From: Amaurobius ferox
Lineage: Eukaryota > Arthropoda > Arachnida > Araneae > Amaurobiidae
Assembly: GCA_951213105.1 (NCBI GenBank)
Contig: OX578145.1
Coordinates: forward strand, 10,578,610-10,642,609
Length of the DNA stretch: 64,000 bases
Direction of reading: 5' to 3'
A model generated the notes under the pieces. It saw nothing but the letters and a program-made list of their open reading frames with translations, had not been told where the DNA came from and made no database searches. The position numbers and the translations under genes are program-made. Shown piece by piece: positions 10,761 through 22,883 of this stretch. Numbering within the stretch: position 1 is the first letter of the stretch; each line of letters opens with the position of its first letter.

Positions 10761-12655
10761 AAAAAACTTAGCCTCCCTCCCTCTTAAATATACCACTATA
10801 AAACCAAATGCTGGTTCCACCACTGTTGTAAGGTAATTTTAAAAACCAACTAATAACGGTTCACATCTTATTCAACACACTTTACAACGTCTTCCGAAAT
10901 GCATTAATGCGTTGCAAGAGATGATTTATTGAAAAACATAACATAAACGAGCTCATCCGTGCATAGGACGATGAAATGCAAGGAGAAAGGGAAGAAAGAA
11001 GAGAAACCTAAATTTTACGAGGGAGATATTCATTGGAAATTTTCGACAAATAAATATTTGTTTTTGCGCTTTGTCATCTTCAGTTGTGTAATCGTCGCCA
11101 ATTACTCGACGCCATGTCTGATGCACGGATTTCAAATCGAGCCTATTGTGTGCAATGTTTCTGCGCGAGTTAACAAGTTGTTCGCCATTTTCAAACAATC
11201 CGGAATTTCATTAACAAAATTTACTTCCAAACGCCAGATAAAGCGAGGCGCTATTGTTATGCGTGACCCCCAGTGCTGCGCAGTAACAACAATGCGAGCT
11301 TACAGCAAAAATACTCGCCGTCAAGCAATCAAGCTATATAAACAGAAACCACGCTTGATCAGAAACCAATTAAATTCGTCGCATTGTTTACCGTTGCAAA
11401 AATTTTTCCTTTCCGTGCGATTGCGATTTTCAATTAAGATTAAAAGCTATTGTTAGTCATCTTTATCGGCTTTGTTTTAATTATTTTCCGCAGAATAATG
11501 AGATTTTCTCGTCCGCCCGTGGAAAATGCGCGATGAAAATTAAGATAACAATAAGGACTTGAGAGGGATTATGCTCGATGAAAAAATAAACAAAAAAACA
11601 TCTTCAGCCGATAAATATTGCCGTGCCCCAAAAACGGGAATTATTTTTGCGACGGCTCACTCTCAAATAATTATCTCCAGAAAGAAGCCTATAAACCTCT
11701 TACAAGGGTCTCTATCCATGCGTTAAAGTTACTTTATCAACCACCACTATATAATTGCTAAACGCTTGAATTAATTCATTGATAGAAGTGGAGGGGGGGG
11801 GGGGAGTTGAGCAGCTTGGGTTTCGAACAACGTCTTCATTTTCGGGTAAGATCCCTTTTAATGAATATTTTCTTTCGATAATGATCACGGAAGAATTAAA
11901 AAAAGATGTGTAAAAACCAATGCGGATTCGGAATGGCAAGATAAAAGCGAGATGTTTTTTTCAGATTCGATTTTTATTACATTGTTCAGGATCGATTCGT
12001 GAACGGGTAGCTAGCGACATCTATTGGAGAAAGGGATCCATTGAAAAAGAATGAGTAGAGCATAATGCAACGGGGGTTAATTTCCGAAATGAGGAATATG
12101 GTAATAAAACATTAGATTAGCCTTAATGGTTTTATTGAATTTTTCCCCTCCGTATTTTGAGTGTAGATGCCTTTGCACTGAGTCAATGATTTGTGATTGG
12201 GAATGATTTTTTTTTTATGATTATTTTTTGTTTAGACTAGTGTTAGTGTTCCGCAACTTCTTTTGGGGGGTTACCGCTGGAAAGTTTTAAGGGACATTGC
12301 TCCTGCTGGTCACCTTTTTTTCACGTGTGTGCGCCACGAGACGAAGTATACAACGATAAACTCGCATGGGTCGTGTCAGCTGGTCTTCTTTGCTTGAGGC
12401 TATTTCTCCAGATTCAAGGGTTTATTTGAAAAACGGATTTGGATTCAGCATGGCCGAATTAGTACGCACAATGTTTCAACCTTCAAGGTTACAATTAGGA
12501 CTCTGACGATATACTGACACTGCCCTTTTGTAATAGTGATTTAAAACATGAATTTAAAGATAAATGAATCATGCTAGCAGAATTGAGCTAGTAGTGCTCA
12601 AATGCAAACAAATAGCGATATGATTTTGAATACTGTGGGATCTGGTTTTCTAAAG
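10427..12655. other. Apparently single-copy block with no recognised gene
   Basis: This stretch has little similarity to the repeats around it and is somewhat richer in G+C around 10900-11450. A short tandem motif (AGTGTAGCTTTTCT...GAAGTTAGTGT, about 35 bp, 2-3 copies) lies at 10500-10565. Open frames exist on both strands at 10533-10823 and 10953-11456 (165 codons on plus), but I recognise no domain and see no coding pattern. The sequence could be unique intergenic or regulatory DNA. Confidence 0.35.
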
Positions 12656-13949
12656 GTCGGAAGTTTTCTAAAGGTAGAAGCTCGGAACTTTTTGATGGCC
12701 GATATGCAATTATACGTAGATAGGGCAAATATTGGATAATCGAGATCTACGTGGAGGGGGTGGGTTGATTGCAGTCAATTCTAATATTGTATTCAATGAG
12801 TTACCCATGGGTGTAGATCAAGGGGAACCGGTTTGGTTAAAAATTGATCTAGCTTTTGGTAAATATTTGTTTCTCTCTGTGGTATATATTAAACCTGCTT
12901 CCAATTTTATTATGTACAGCACATTTTTCAATCTGTTTGAAGCTAATTTTGATTTTCTTAATCATGACGTTGTCATGGATGATTTTAATCTACCTGGTAT
13001 TGTCTGGCCTTATGTCATGTCAAAGGAAGTTAATCACACTCTTACTGAAATGTTACCTCTGAATTTTTTAAATTTGTACGAGTTGAATCAACTGAATAAC
13101 GTTTTGAATATTAATGACAGAGTTTTAGATCTGGTTAAGATATAATGAATGTATTTTAAGTATTAAACGAGCAGGTACTGATGATATTTTGCTTCCTGAA
13201 GATGTTCAGGAATCGCTATCATTATAACTCTTATTAATACTAAGACTCCAAGAGTCAAGGTTACTGGGAGGCCTTTTTCGGATGGTATGCGATATGATTT
13301 TAAAAAGCTGATTTTGAACTCTTGTATAAAAAGTTGAGTAATGTTGATTGGAATTTCTTAAAATTATTTTAATAATATTAGCTGTGTGGTTAGTGTTTTT
13401 AATCTTCATCTTTTTCAAATTTTCGATGTCTGTATTCCTAAAACTTTTTCTAAAAGTAGTAATTATCCACCCTGGTTTAGTCCTGGCACTATAAGCAATA
13501 TCAGACTGAGGGATAAGTTTCGTAAACAGCGCGGTCTCGCATATGACCTTATACATTATAAATTACTTAGAGCTAAGGTTAAGACAGATATCAATCGTGA
13601 TTATAAATTATAAGTTAGATTTGTTGAATCCTCTCTTAAAAGCAATCCTAAGCGCTTTTGGTCCTATAGTAAATTTAAAGATAAGATTTCGTGCAATACA
13701 ATGAAATTAAATAATACTATGTATTCCACTGACAAAACCATTGCTAATGCTTTTGCTGAGTTTTTTTGTGCTAATTTTAATGTCAGTACGCCTTTTGATG
13801 CTGATTCGTTTCCGGCTAATCATCACGTGAGTGATATTTCTGATGCTGTGAGTGTTAATCATGTAACTTTGAGATATGTTACAGATGGTATTAATAGACT
13901 AAAGGGTTCTGACTCGTTGGGTTTGGATGGTGTACCTGGTTGTATTATA
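12656..13949 (+). pseudogene. Jockey/CR1-type LINE ORF2 relic (endonuclease and start of RT)
   Basis: From about 12675, SELFDGRYAII, RGGGGLIAVNS, YIKPASN and DDFNLPGIVW form the pattern of the apurinic-type endonuclease (EEP fold) that nicks target DNA in jockey/CR1-like LINEs. From 13455, YPPWFSPGTISNIR, NPKRFWSYSKFK, TIANAFAEFF and GSDSLGLDGVPG form the linker and the start of the reverse transcriptase. Several stops and frameshifts, and a deletion after 13144, break it. It is cut at 13949 by the family A element; the catalytic RT motifs are absent. The three open pieces (12732-13144, 13386-13613, 13701-13950) belong to this one relic. Confidence 0.8.
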
Positions 13950-15896
13950 CAAGAAAGATCAATCATGCATAAAATATTGATTATGTAACACTTTCCAACT
14001 TCAATGCAATTTTATTTAAACATCTCTATAAAGCGGTTTTAGGACGGATGCAACACTAAATAGGAATTAAAAAGAACTTTAAAAAATCACGATTTTGACA
14101 CAAGATGGATGCCATATTTTTAAGTGGGTCACGTGATCTCTTCATATAAAAGGTGTAATTATTATTTTAATTTTTATTTAAAAAACCACTGAATATATTT
14201 TGCTGAATTTTTTTTTTATATATTTTATGGGATAATTTGAATATTTCCTAAAACTTTCGAAGCAATTTGTGAATTTTAAATCCGCTTAAAAAAATATTAA
14301 AAAATGAAGTCCCATAGAGTTCAATGCATTTCATTTTTTCAACCCGAGTTCAATCCAAAACTAATTGGGTGATATTAATCATTTATATTCCTATAGGTTC
14401 CACAGACCGTCTGAGCAGCATGCTAAAATTTAATTTTGATAAAGTCATTTTTACGGCAGTTATCGTACTAAGGGACAGACAGTCAGAAAGAACAAAGCCA
14501 TAAACACTACACTTTTCAACTATGTTGTAAAATGTTAAAAAGTGTGTTCAACATATCTTGTGTATTCTTTATTCATTATTACTTTCCTTATATACATATA
14601 ATAAATGTATAAGGAAAGTATTGTGACGGGGTCGAAAATACGAATTCGAGTTTTCGACGGGAGAGCACGTTTCAAGCATCCCTGAACACGAATCAGACGT
14701 TTTTAACACTCTACAACATAGTTGAAAAGTGTTTACGACTTTGTTCATTCATTCTGTCTGTCCGTTAGCACGATAACTGCTGTAAAAATGACTTTATCAA
14801 AATAAAATTTTAGTATGTTATTGAGACGGTCTGTGGAACCTATGGGAATATAAATGAATAATATCACCCAATTAGTTTTGGATGGAACCCGGGTTGAAAA
14901 AATGAAATACATTGAACCCTATGGGACCTACTTTTTCAAATATTTCTTAAGCAAATTTAAAATTCACAAATTGCTTCGAAAGTTTTAGGAAATATTCAAA
15001 TGATCCCATAAAATATATAAAAAAAATTCAGAAAAATATATTCAGTAGTTTTCTAAATACAAATTAAAATAATAATTACACCCTTTATATGAAAATCCGA
15101 CCATTCAAATGGTTTCTCTTAGTCCTCGGACGAGTCGGATGGTCTGGGTTTTCGACCCTTTATATGAAGAGATCACGTGACCCACTTCAAAATAAAATAT
15201 GGCATCCATCTTGTGTCAAAATAGTGATTTTTAAAGTTCTTTTTAATTCATATTTAGAGTTGTATCCATCCTAAAACCGCTTTATTTTTGCTTAAATTCT
15301 GTGCATCTACATACTGAAACAACGCAATTACAATATATCCGAGTTTAAATGATTATCAAACTTCGATTATTTCTACAACGAAGCCTAATTTTCACTTATG
15401 GCGAATGTAAACAACAACAGATGTAGAATGAGTTGTATAAGAATTGCTGCATTTCTTTAACGCAAAATTATTTAGCTCATGGAGTCTGCAATATAGCTGA
15501 TATGAATGAAACATTTATTTGATTTTGCACAGAGAAGACTATGCTTTCGATGAAGTTTTAAGCAGAGTTAAATTACTTGTACTTCCATAGTTTTAAGTTT
15601 TTAAATAAAATAAATTATTATAACATTGTTTTGAATGAAAGGAACGAAAAACGTTTATGAATCAAATGCTGCTTTTATAGAGAGAGCCAGGCGATTTATA
15701 TTTCGATGATGTCATTTAAATAAAGTTCATTTGTTTTCGATGAAGTTTTCAAATATAATAAATTAATGTAGTATTCTGATAATTTTAAAAATATTACCGA
15801 GAAATGTATCGTACTTTAGAGATGTTTAAATAAAATTGCATTGAAGTTGGAAAGTGTTTCATAATCAATGCTTTATGCATGATTGATCTTTCTTGT
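13949..15896. mobile_element. Family A fold-back element inserted in the LINE
   Basis: The ends are inverted copies: ACAAGAAAGATCAATCATGC at 13949 and its reverse complement ending at 15896. Arms continue inward (13949-14570 and about 14720-15896) and meet around the hairpin 14580-14620. Nothing codes. Such long arms with little centre resemble fold-back/snap-back DNA transposons; movement by a transposase supplied elsewhere is inference. The left flank is the LINE; the right flank is family B repeat. No clear target duplication. Confidence 0.7.
14580..14620. repeat. Central hairpin of the family A fold-back element
   Basis: TACTTTCCTTATATACAT...ATGTATAAGGAAAGTA at the axis between the two arms, followed by 'ttgtgacggggtcgaaaa' as in the other copies. 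Confidence 0.8.
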
Positions 15897-17360
15897 TGAT
15901 ATGATGTCTGTGTGTGTGTGAAAGTATGTGTGTGTGAAAGTATATGTTTGTGTGTCAGTGAGTCTGTGGAGACGATAACCGATGAATGAATGAAGCAATT
16001 CGAACGAAATTTGGTACAAAAATTACAATCCGTGAATACTGGAAGCCTATTGTTTTTATACGCAATAGCATATTCAGAAACCCCCTAAATTTTCGAGTGA
16101 AACTTTGAAAAAATCCTCAAAAAATCAAAACCTTTAATAAAGTTACGTAAATAGCCATTTCTTATGTAATTTTTCATTAGAAAACAATGAAAACAAATTT
16201 TAGAACGCTAGCACAAACTGTTCTCGAGATATTGTACATAAATTATCAAAAAATCATATAAAAAAAAAAAAACCTATTTTTGAAATATGTTCACTTTTCA
16301 TAGGTAATTTTATGCGATAAATTGGTTGACATTCTCGTGGATGTAGCTAGTTTCATTCATGAGGAAATATACTTTAGGACTTAGGTAATACTGTTGTATT
16401 TGGAGTAACTGTTGTACTTGGAAGCCAATAGTCAGTTATCTGCTACAAGAATAACTTATTTCTCCATCCATAACGCTTGCCAAGATTTTGGCAAAATGTC
16501 GCCAACTTGGCGACATTTTTAAACGTTGCCAAATTAATGAAAATACTGCCAAATTGATAAAAATGACGACTAGATGATGAAGCAATTATTAAAGCATTTT
16601 AATATATGGACTCTATCGCTAATTGAGGGTGCTATCAATATTGAGTTGCGCGAAGTATAAGTTAATTGAATATTTTGAAATAGTTTTACATGTTGTCATC
16701 CTGAAATTCGCCCAATGTGCAATTCAACGATAAAAACACAGTGCCGTGGATCGAATGACGGAGCCAAAAATTCGAATTCGAGTTTTCGACGGGAGAGCAC
16801 GTTGCAAGCATCCCTGATCACGAATCGAATATTTTTGAGGTGATGTCTGTGTGTGTGTGGAGACGATATTTCATGAACGAATAGAGCAATTCGAATGAAA
16901 TTTGGTACAAAAATCAAAATCGGCGAATACTAGATGCCTATTGTTTTAATACACAATCGAATGTTCAGAACCTCCCTAAATTTTCGAGTGAAATTTTTAA
17001 AAAATCATCAAAAAATCAAAACCTTTAATAAAGTTGCGCAAATAGACATTTCTTATGTAATTTTTCCTTAGAAAACGATTGACATAAACTTTAGAATGCT
17101 AGCACGACCCGTTCTCGAGATATTGCACATTTTTCAAATACATTTATCAAAAAATCACACAAATTAAAAAAAATATTAACTGTTGAGAAACATGTTCACT
17201 TTTCATATGTAATATCATACGATAAATTTGGTAACATCATTCTCGTGGATCTAGCTTGTTCCATTCATAAGAAAAGATACTCTGAGTAATACTTTTGTAT
17301 TTGAATGCTAATAGTCATTTATCTGCTATAAGAATAACTTATTTCTCCGTCCATGATCAA
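15897..17360. repeat. Two family B arms in direct orientation
   Basis: Copies at about 15910-16590 and 16840-17360 share 'gagtctgtggagacgata'-type, 'aatttggtacaaaaat', 'ccctaaattttcgagtga' and 'gttctcgagatatt' blocks. The first contains the TTGGCGA stretch (16480-16580). Between them, 16760-16830 carries the palindromic 'gaattcgagttttcgacggg' segment. Confidence 0.7.
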
Positions 17361-17379
17361 AATTATAGCATCTTACCCT

Positions 17380-19040
17380 TCATTTTAAAAGCTTAAAATC
17401 ATTCGATTGATGCTAAGTTTGATTATGTACCCCCTCAGGGAAGGGGGGGGGGGGAGGGTAACTTGCCCCTTAAGGATAACTAATGATATCACATGCACAA
17501 AACTTGAATTGAGACTATTTTTCACTATAATGATTCAAACTGTTAAGTTTTGTGATCATAAATAACAGTTTGAGCCATAAATAATCCCTTTCATGCATAA
17601 TTATGTTTAATTTTGTAATATGCTGCCATGTCAAGGAAACATATAATGTTGAATAAATTTAGAATTTTTTGCTCAAATTTAAAGAAATTCTATCCAGTTC
17701 TAGATTTTTCGATAACACAGCTGGATATAAAGTTTTGTGAAAGTCCATTAATATTGGTAACAGTTATCATATACACAAATTGACCACAGACAGGAGAGAT
17801 GGATATCACTTTAAAAATATTCAAAACATGTTCAGGAGGTCCTAAAGCATATACTGGCATAAATTTTTTTTATGAAAACAATACTTTCTTTATACTATAT
17901 TCTATAGTAAGAAGTATAGTAAAAAGGTACATAATTGTATTTTACATACCTGATACTGTAAATAAATATACCATCTCTGGAAACTTCTTCTAGGTTGTGT
18001 CCAAATTCACGACGGTCATCTTGCTAACTTTATGAAGTAGGAACTCTATCGAAAAAGCTGTCTCTCTGTACTCAGATGTCTCATCATATCTCAATAATTT
18101 TTTCCATCTAAGAAATTAGAGCTGTGGCTCAACCCAACTCTCTCATACCAGAATCTACTTTGTGACCAGTGATTTTTACTTTCTCATACTACATATCATA
18201 GTATAGAGAAAGTATTGTTTTCATATACCTTTTGATTTCAAGATTTTGATGCCAATTTTAGGTGTTTCAGAACATGTATTTGACTATTTTTTAGAGTGAT
18301 GTAGGTCTGTGGTCAATTTCTTGGCACATGATAGCTGCCACAAATATTAATGGATTTTCACTCAGCTTTTTAGCCGGCTTTGTTAACAAAAAAATCTAGA
18401 ACTAGATACCAATGAGACTGGTATAATAAAGTTGAGTTACTTGGAATTTTTTTTTTTTGGCAAATTTTACAATTTGTTTCTTTTTAAATCAATGAATCAA
18501 CTATAGCATGTTACCCTTCATTTTAAAGGGCTTGAAATTTTTTTTTTGATTTATACTATGTTTGATAATGTACACTCCGCGGGAGTAACTTGCCTACCCG
18601 AGAAGGGGGGGCTAAAAATTTAATGAATATAAAAATTATATTGCGGCTATTTTTCGCAACAATTATTGAAACTATTAAGCTTCATGATCACTGAACCACA
18701 AATGACCACTTCTATGCATGAATATGCCAAATTTTGTCCTATACTATCATGTTAAGAAAATAAAAAATCCTGTTCTTAAAGTTCTTGCTGGAATTTCAAA
18801 ATATTCTATCTAGTTCTACATTTTTTCAATAACAAAGTTGGTTATAAAGTTTCGTGAAAATCTATTAATATGTGTGGCAGCTATTATGTACACAAAAAAT
18901 CCAACATGAACAAACATACATGAATTCTAAAAATAGTCAAAATGTGTTCAGGCGGTAATAAAGCATATATTGACCTAAAAATCGAAAATTTCTATAATAC
19001 AATACTTTTTCAATACTACATATGAGAAAGTAAAAATTGG
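17380..19040. repeat. Long-inverted-repeat family C
   Basis: Arms at 17380-17880 and 18480-19000 are direct copies ('cttaccc/gttacccttcatttt', 'gttaagttttgtgatca', 'aagttttgtgaaagtcca'); 18215-18480 is a reverse-complement copy of the inner part. Hairpins occur at about 17880-17915, 18177-18214 and 19003-19032. Related copies lie at 40490-41030 and 42050-42100. No coding. Confidence 0.65.
18177..18214. repeat. Central hairpin of family C
   Basis: TACTTTCTCATACTA...TAGTATAGAGAAAGTA followed by 'ttgtt'. Its tips match the family A/B hairpin (TACTTTC...GAAAGTATTGT) although the arms do not. Confidence 0.75.
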
Positions 19041-20020
19041 AATGCTAAGAGTGTTTTTAAATAAGCAACACCTTTAAAAAAGTGTAGATTTTCATTTTTG
19101 AAATTTCTTTGCACAAAAATATTACTTTTTTGTAAGGTAAATGATAAAAAAAAGTACAAGATTAAAGAAAAAAAAATAATTTTTATGAAAAATAGAAAAA
19201 TAATTTTGCATTTTGAGTAAAATCATGAAAAATCATGATTTCTATGGGAAAAAAAATGATAAAATTCATAATATTAGCAAAAAATTACAATTTTCATGAA
19301 ACACTGCTAAAACTATAGATTCTTCTGAAAAAGTAGTCATCGACTGGGAAGCAAAACTCATTAATTTCAAAAAATCATTCTTAAGTCCTGGAGATGCTCA
19401 GAGGTAGTATTATTTGCATCCTGTGTTGATGCTTAAATTATAGATTATAACTTAAACTCTAAATTCTGTACACTGGCATAGAATGACTGAATTTTGCAAC
19501 AGGTGTGAGTTTAGACATACTTTGATGCCAATTGACTCAAATCAATTAAGCAGCTCAGAATTATGCAATATTTATTGACATAAAAAGTTTGAAAATAAAG
19601 GCTTTAGCAATAGTTTAAAGAAGAAAAAAAAAACTTCAGTGATTAGTTCAGACTTCTGTATTGGCTTAAGTTTCTCCATATCCTAGTCACTGCCCTAATT
19701 CGAATTTTCTAGATAAAAACTAACCAACTTCAACTTACCAAGACCAAGAATTTCATGATTAAAGAAGTATCTGGTGCATGAAAAGATGCACTTTAATCTC
19801 CTAGTCGTAAAATGGGACAATGGAAAATAATTAAAGGAAGACTTGTTAAAGAAAGTATCAAAAACACAAGAATATAAAATTTTCACTTAGATGGGTAGAA
19901 TGTTTACAAGTCGAAGATTTTAATCTCAATGAATCTTATAATTTTGAATAACAGGGAGGAAGCTAATTCTCCACTAGAAAAAAGGGCAGATAATAACTTA
20001 AGTGGGCAAGAAGTATTTAG
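19041..20020. other. No gene seen
   Basis: AT-rich sequence with no repeat partner that I can find. The 63-codon minus frame at 19695-19886 has no family signature. Confidence 0.35.
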
Positions 20021-20176
20021 GTGAATACAATCTTGGGCGAGGAAGAGCAAAGTTCTCAGGAGACATCAGAATCATTCGAAGTCATTCAAAAGAGGCGTGA
20101 TCAAAGGATTGTGGGCCCACCAAGGAAATACGTGGAAGTAAACTTCAGGGAAGCAGCAGATGAAAGGGAACGCTAG
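20021..20176 (+). pseudogene. Possible retrotransposon linker fragment
   Basis: A short open stretch reads EEEQSSQETSESFEVIQKRR and then QRIVGPPRKYVEVNF before a stop at 20174-20176. A basic stretch followed by RPPxxY is common between integrase and reverse transcriptase in Copia-like polyproteins, so it may be a Copia scrap. It lies on the opposite strand just past the host gene's poly(A) signal. Weak evidence; it could be an unrelated exon. Confidence 0.3.
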
Positions 20177-20249
20177 CCAATGTAAAACCTAGGAATGGGA
20201 CATCAACGTTTGCGTGAAAATGGAAAACCAGTCCACTATCATAAAACAT

Positions 20250-20255
20250 TTTATT
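20250..20255 (-). terminator. Poly(A) signal of the ATRX/XNP-like gene
   Basis: AATAAA on the minus strand, about 111 bases downstream of the stop codon at 20367-20369. It is the first canonical hexamer after the stop, which gives a short 3' UTR of roughly 130-150 bases. Confidence 0.6.
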
Positions 20256-20366
20256 GCATCAATATATTTACAGCATCGAGCTCACTCACAGTATTAACTT
20301 AAATATAAAAATGTGCAATGTAATAAGCATTTTTACACGTGCCCAATGAAACATACACAATACTTT

Positions 20367-20759
20367 TTAGAGTATTTCTTCTATAACAACAGTGGATTTC
20401 TTATTGCTTGTGGAAGTCATTGCATTATTTGTGGGTTCTGAATTTTTGTCATCCACTTCAGTGATGGTTGGTTCAGACACAGTTGGATTCCTAACACTAT
20501 TCCTTGCATTACTGTTGGTATATACATACATAGGTCTTCCACCTTGAAAGGGAAATCTTTGATTTGGCATGCGAACAACTCTTGCACCACTCATTTGAGG
20601 TAATCTTCCCCCTCGAAGAATGATAGATGGTCCTGATGCACGCTGGTTTGGAGGATATCGCATGCCTTGAACTTGCTGTACAAAAGCTGCTTGTTGAGGA
20701 GCTGCTTGCCTCATTCTTCTTAACTGTTCTTCTAGCCTTTGTTCATCCAGACTAACAGC
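20367..20759 (-). CDS. ATRX/XNP-like gene, last coding exon
   Basis: The terminal exon encodes 130 residues and a stop. It starts AVSLDEQRLEEQLRRMRQ after an acceptor ending gattttag. After a short charged helix the sequence turns low-complexity: Gln/Ala-rich, then Gly/Arg/Pro-rich with RGGRLPQ and FPFQGGRPMYVY, then a Ser/Thr/Asn-rich acidic tail ending VVIEEIL. This fits a disordered C-terminus of a nuclear protein; ATRX proteins also end in a Gln/Pro-rich low-complexity tail (family knowledge). An AATAAA lies about 111 bases past the stop. The Met inside the exon is not a gene start. Confidence 0.75.
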   Translation of the reverse strand, partial: AVSLDEQRLEEQLRRMRQAAPQQAAFVQQVQGMRYPPNQRASGPSIILRGGRLPQMSGARVVRMPNQRFPFQGGRPMYVYTNSNARNSVRNPTVSEPTITEVDDKNSEPTNNAMTSTSNKKSTVVIEEIL

Positions 20760-20822
20760 CTAAAATCAATAAACCATACATGAAAATTTCTAGCATTACA
20801 TTACCTAAATAAAATATAAAAG

Positions 20823-20992
20823 GCTATTAAATTAAAGACAACCAACACAGGTTTAATAAGGCATTTAATAAAACGCCTTTCCTCGATGTACATAAATTTA
20901 TAAAGCCAAAGTGCTTTTGGGTATCACCATGTCCTTTATCAGTGGCTTCGCCAATGACTTATTAAACATGTTTGTCTTTAATTTATTAGTTT
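20823..20992. mobile_element. Small MITE in the last intron
   Basis: About 170 bp with imperfect terminal inverted repeats of about 32 bp: 'taaattaaagacaa' and 'gtttaataag' near 20830-20860, and their reverse complements near 20957-20988. No coding. The short size and TIRs fit a miniature inverted-repeat element. Confidence 0.5.
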
Positions 20993-22466
20993 ATTAAAGT
21001 TGATGTTTATCCATTCTATTTATAAAAAAGGCTATTTATAAATATGAACCAACAGAATTCACATTTATATTTGAATACTTTTCAACAGTTGATGATTGAT
21101 AATGGTTTCCGTCTAGTTACTTTATTCATCTACCATTGAAAAATAGCATGAAAATTTCCTCCACTGCAAATCCATGGGAATTCATGGTCCATAACCATTA
21201 TTTTAATTTTTCAGAGATGGGCAGTATCAAAAATACATATATTTGGAATATATTTTCAAAATACATTTGTATTTTAAACTGAAGAAACTAACTTGGGTAA
21301 TGCATATCGAAAATACATTTTTTCACATCATGTCAAAAGAAAAAACAGCTAATATGCATTTTGTCTAGTCGTTGAATTTGTTTCTAGCAGTTATTCTAAG
21401 CATCCTTTTACAACCTGGCACCAATAAAGATGTTCACTAATGGGATGTTTATGGACTCTGAAAAATATAGTTTCTGTTATAATGTTGTTTGGTAGATGGC
21501 GGCTCCTTCCTGTCCATGTATGCAAGTAGAGATGGAGTTCGGTAAATTTTTCTGTTTAGTACTTACAGAAAATTTTTGACTTTTTTTCACCTCCCTAACT
21601 CATTTGGAAATGAAATGCAATACTCTTTCCATACTGCTTTTTGAAAAGTAGGTAACTTTACAAGAAGTAACTGTACATGAAACGATAGATAAGAACTGGA
21701 AGGGTACAAGTGACTTTTTACTTATTCTAATAAAACAGCAGGCAATATTTTTTGAAGCCTTTCAGCAATTAATTCTGTAAAATTTATGAAAATATATTAA
21801 ATATGGAATATTTTCGAAAATGATTCTGTTGAAGGAAAATACTTTAACAGCACTAAATATATGTCAGAATGTTGAATCCATATCAGTCATAGTTTAAGCT
21901 CTATCTGTAACCAATGTTTAGAAATAGATATATATTTTAAGAAATTTTTTTGCATCGAAAGTGAAAAAAAAAAGTGACGCAAAATAAAAACAGAAGTGGA
22001 AATTTTCATTTAACCCTTTGCAGATGGTTGACGCGCCCACATGGCGACTGCGAACTTGTATTCAAGGATGGTAGTCATGTGTTCGCATCGGAGAAAACTT
22101 TACCCTAAAGGAAGGCAGTCACTGATGTGTATTTTCATATGGAACGTTTTTATTTGAATTTATTAGATGGCGTTAAATGTCCATGCGAACAACTCCAATG
22201 TATTTTGCAGATACTTGACCTTGGCATAGGGGGGATCCAATGAGTTATTTCTCCATCTGGAGTGGTGAAACATGGTTTTGTAATATAAACAAATAGAGCA
22301 TTTCTCATAGCCTCTGCTATTTTATAAGTGAATTTTGGTTCTCATTTTGATTTTAGCTTAATGATTTCGTTGGTTCATTATAGGAATAAAAGTGAGTATT
22401 TTTTTTATGTTTGGGTTTTAAAGAAATCTGCGGTAGTGAAATTATTAGGTTATTTCGGATAAAAGA

Positions 22467-22832
22467 ATGGCTGGGCCAAGACGTTTTCTTTCTGTGGAAC
22501 AATATACTCATAGGATAAACGAACCATACAGTAATGAAAGTGATGCAGATAGCAAAGATTCATGGAACTGTGGCATTCCTGATGATGAATATGAAAATGC
22601 AAGTGATTCTTCAGATTCTGAGCATACTATTATTACAAAGCCGCCAGCTTCACTATCTGTTTCTGCGAATGATATTTGAACAAGAGATTTGAAAGATCTG
22701 AATTCTTTTGAGTTTTTGGGCATATCTGGAATAAATTATAATATTATGCTGCCTAATTTAGATAAGAAAATTGATTTTTTTAGCATATTTTTCGATGATG
22801 AACTAGTAGAATTCATAGTAAAAGCAACTAAC
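22467..22832 (+). pseudogene. piggyBac transposase, N-terminal fragment
   Basis: The frame starts MAGPRRFLSVEQYTHRINEP and matches residues 1 to about 122 of the copy at 49348, ending at FIVKATN. It has a stop at 22677-22679 where the other copy has Trp. The acidic N-terminal region is all that remains; the three catalytic aspartates are deleted. Past 22832 the sequence is the 3' end of the element. Confidence 0.85.
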
Positions 22833-22883
22833 ATGTATTTTGCATTGAGATTTGTATGAAAAATATACATCAAACAGAAAATA

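Noticed and set aside
10953..11456. 165-codon plus frame (and an overlapping minus frame)
   Set aside because: No recognisable domain, both strands open over the same bases, and no splice or poly(A) context; kept only as a possible unique region.
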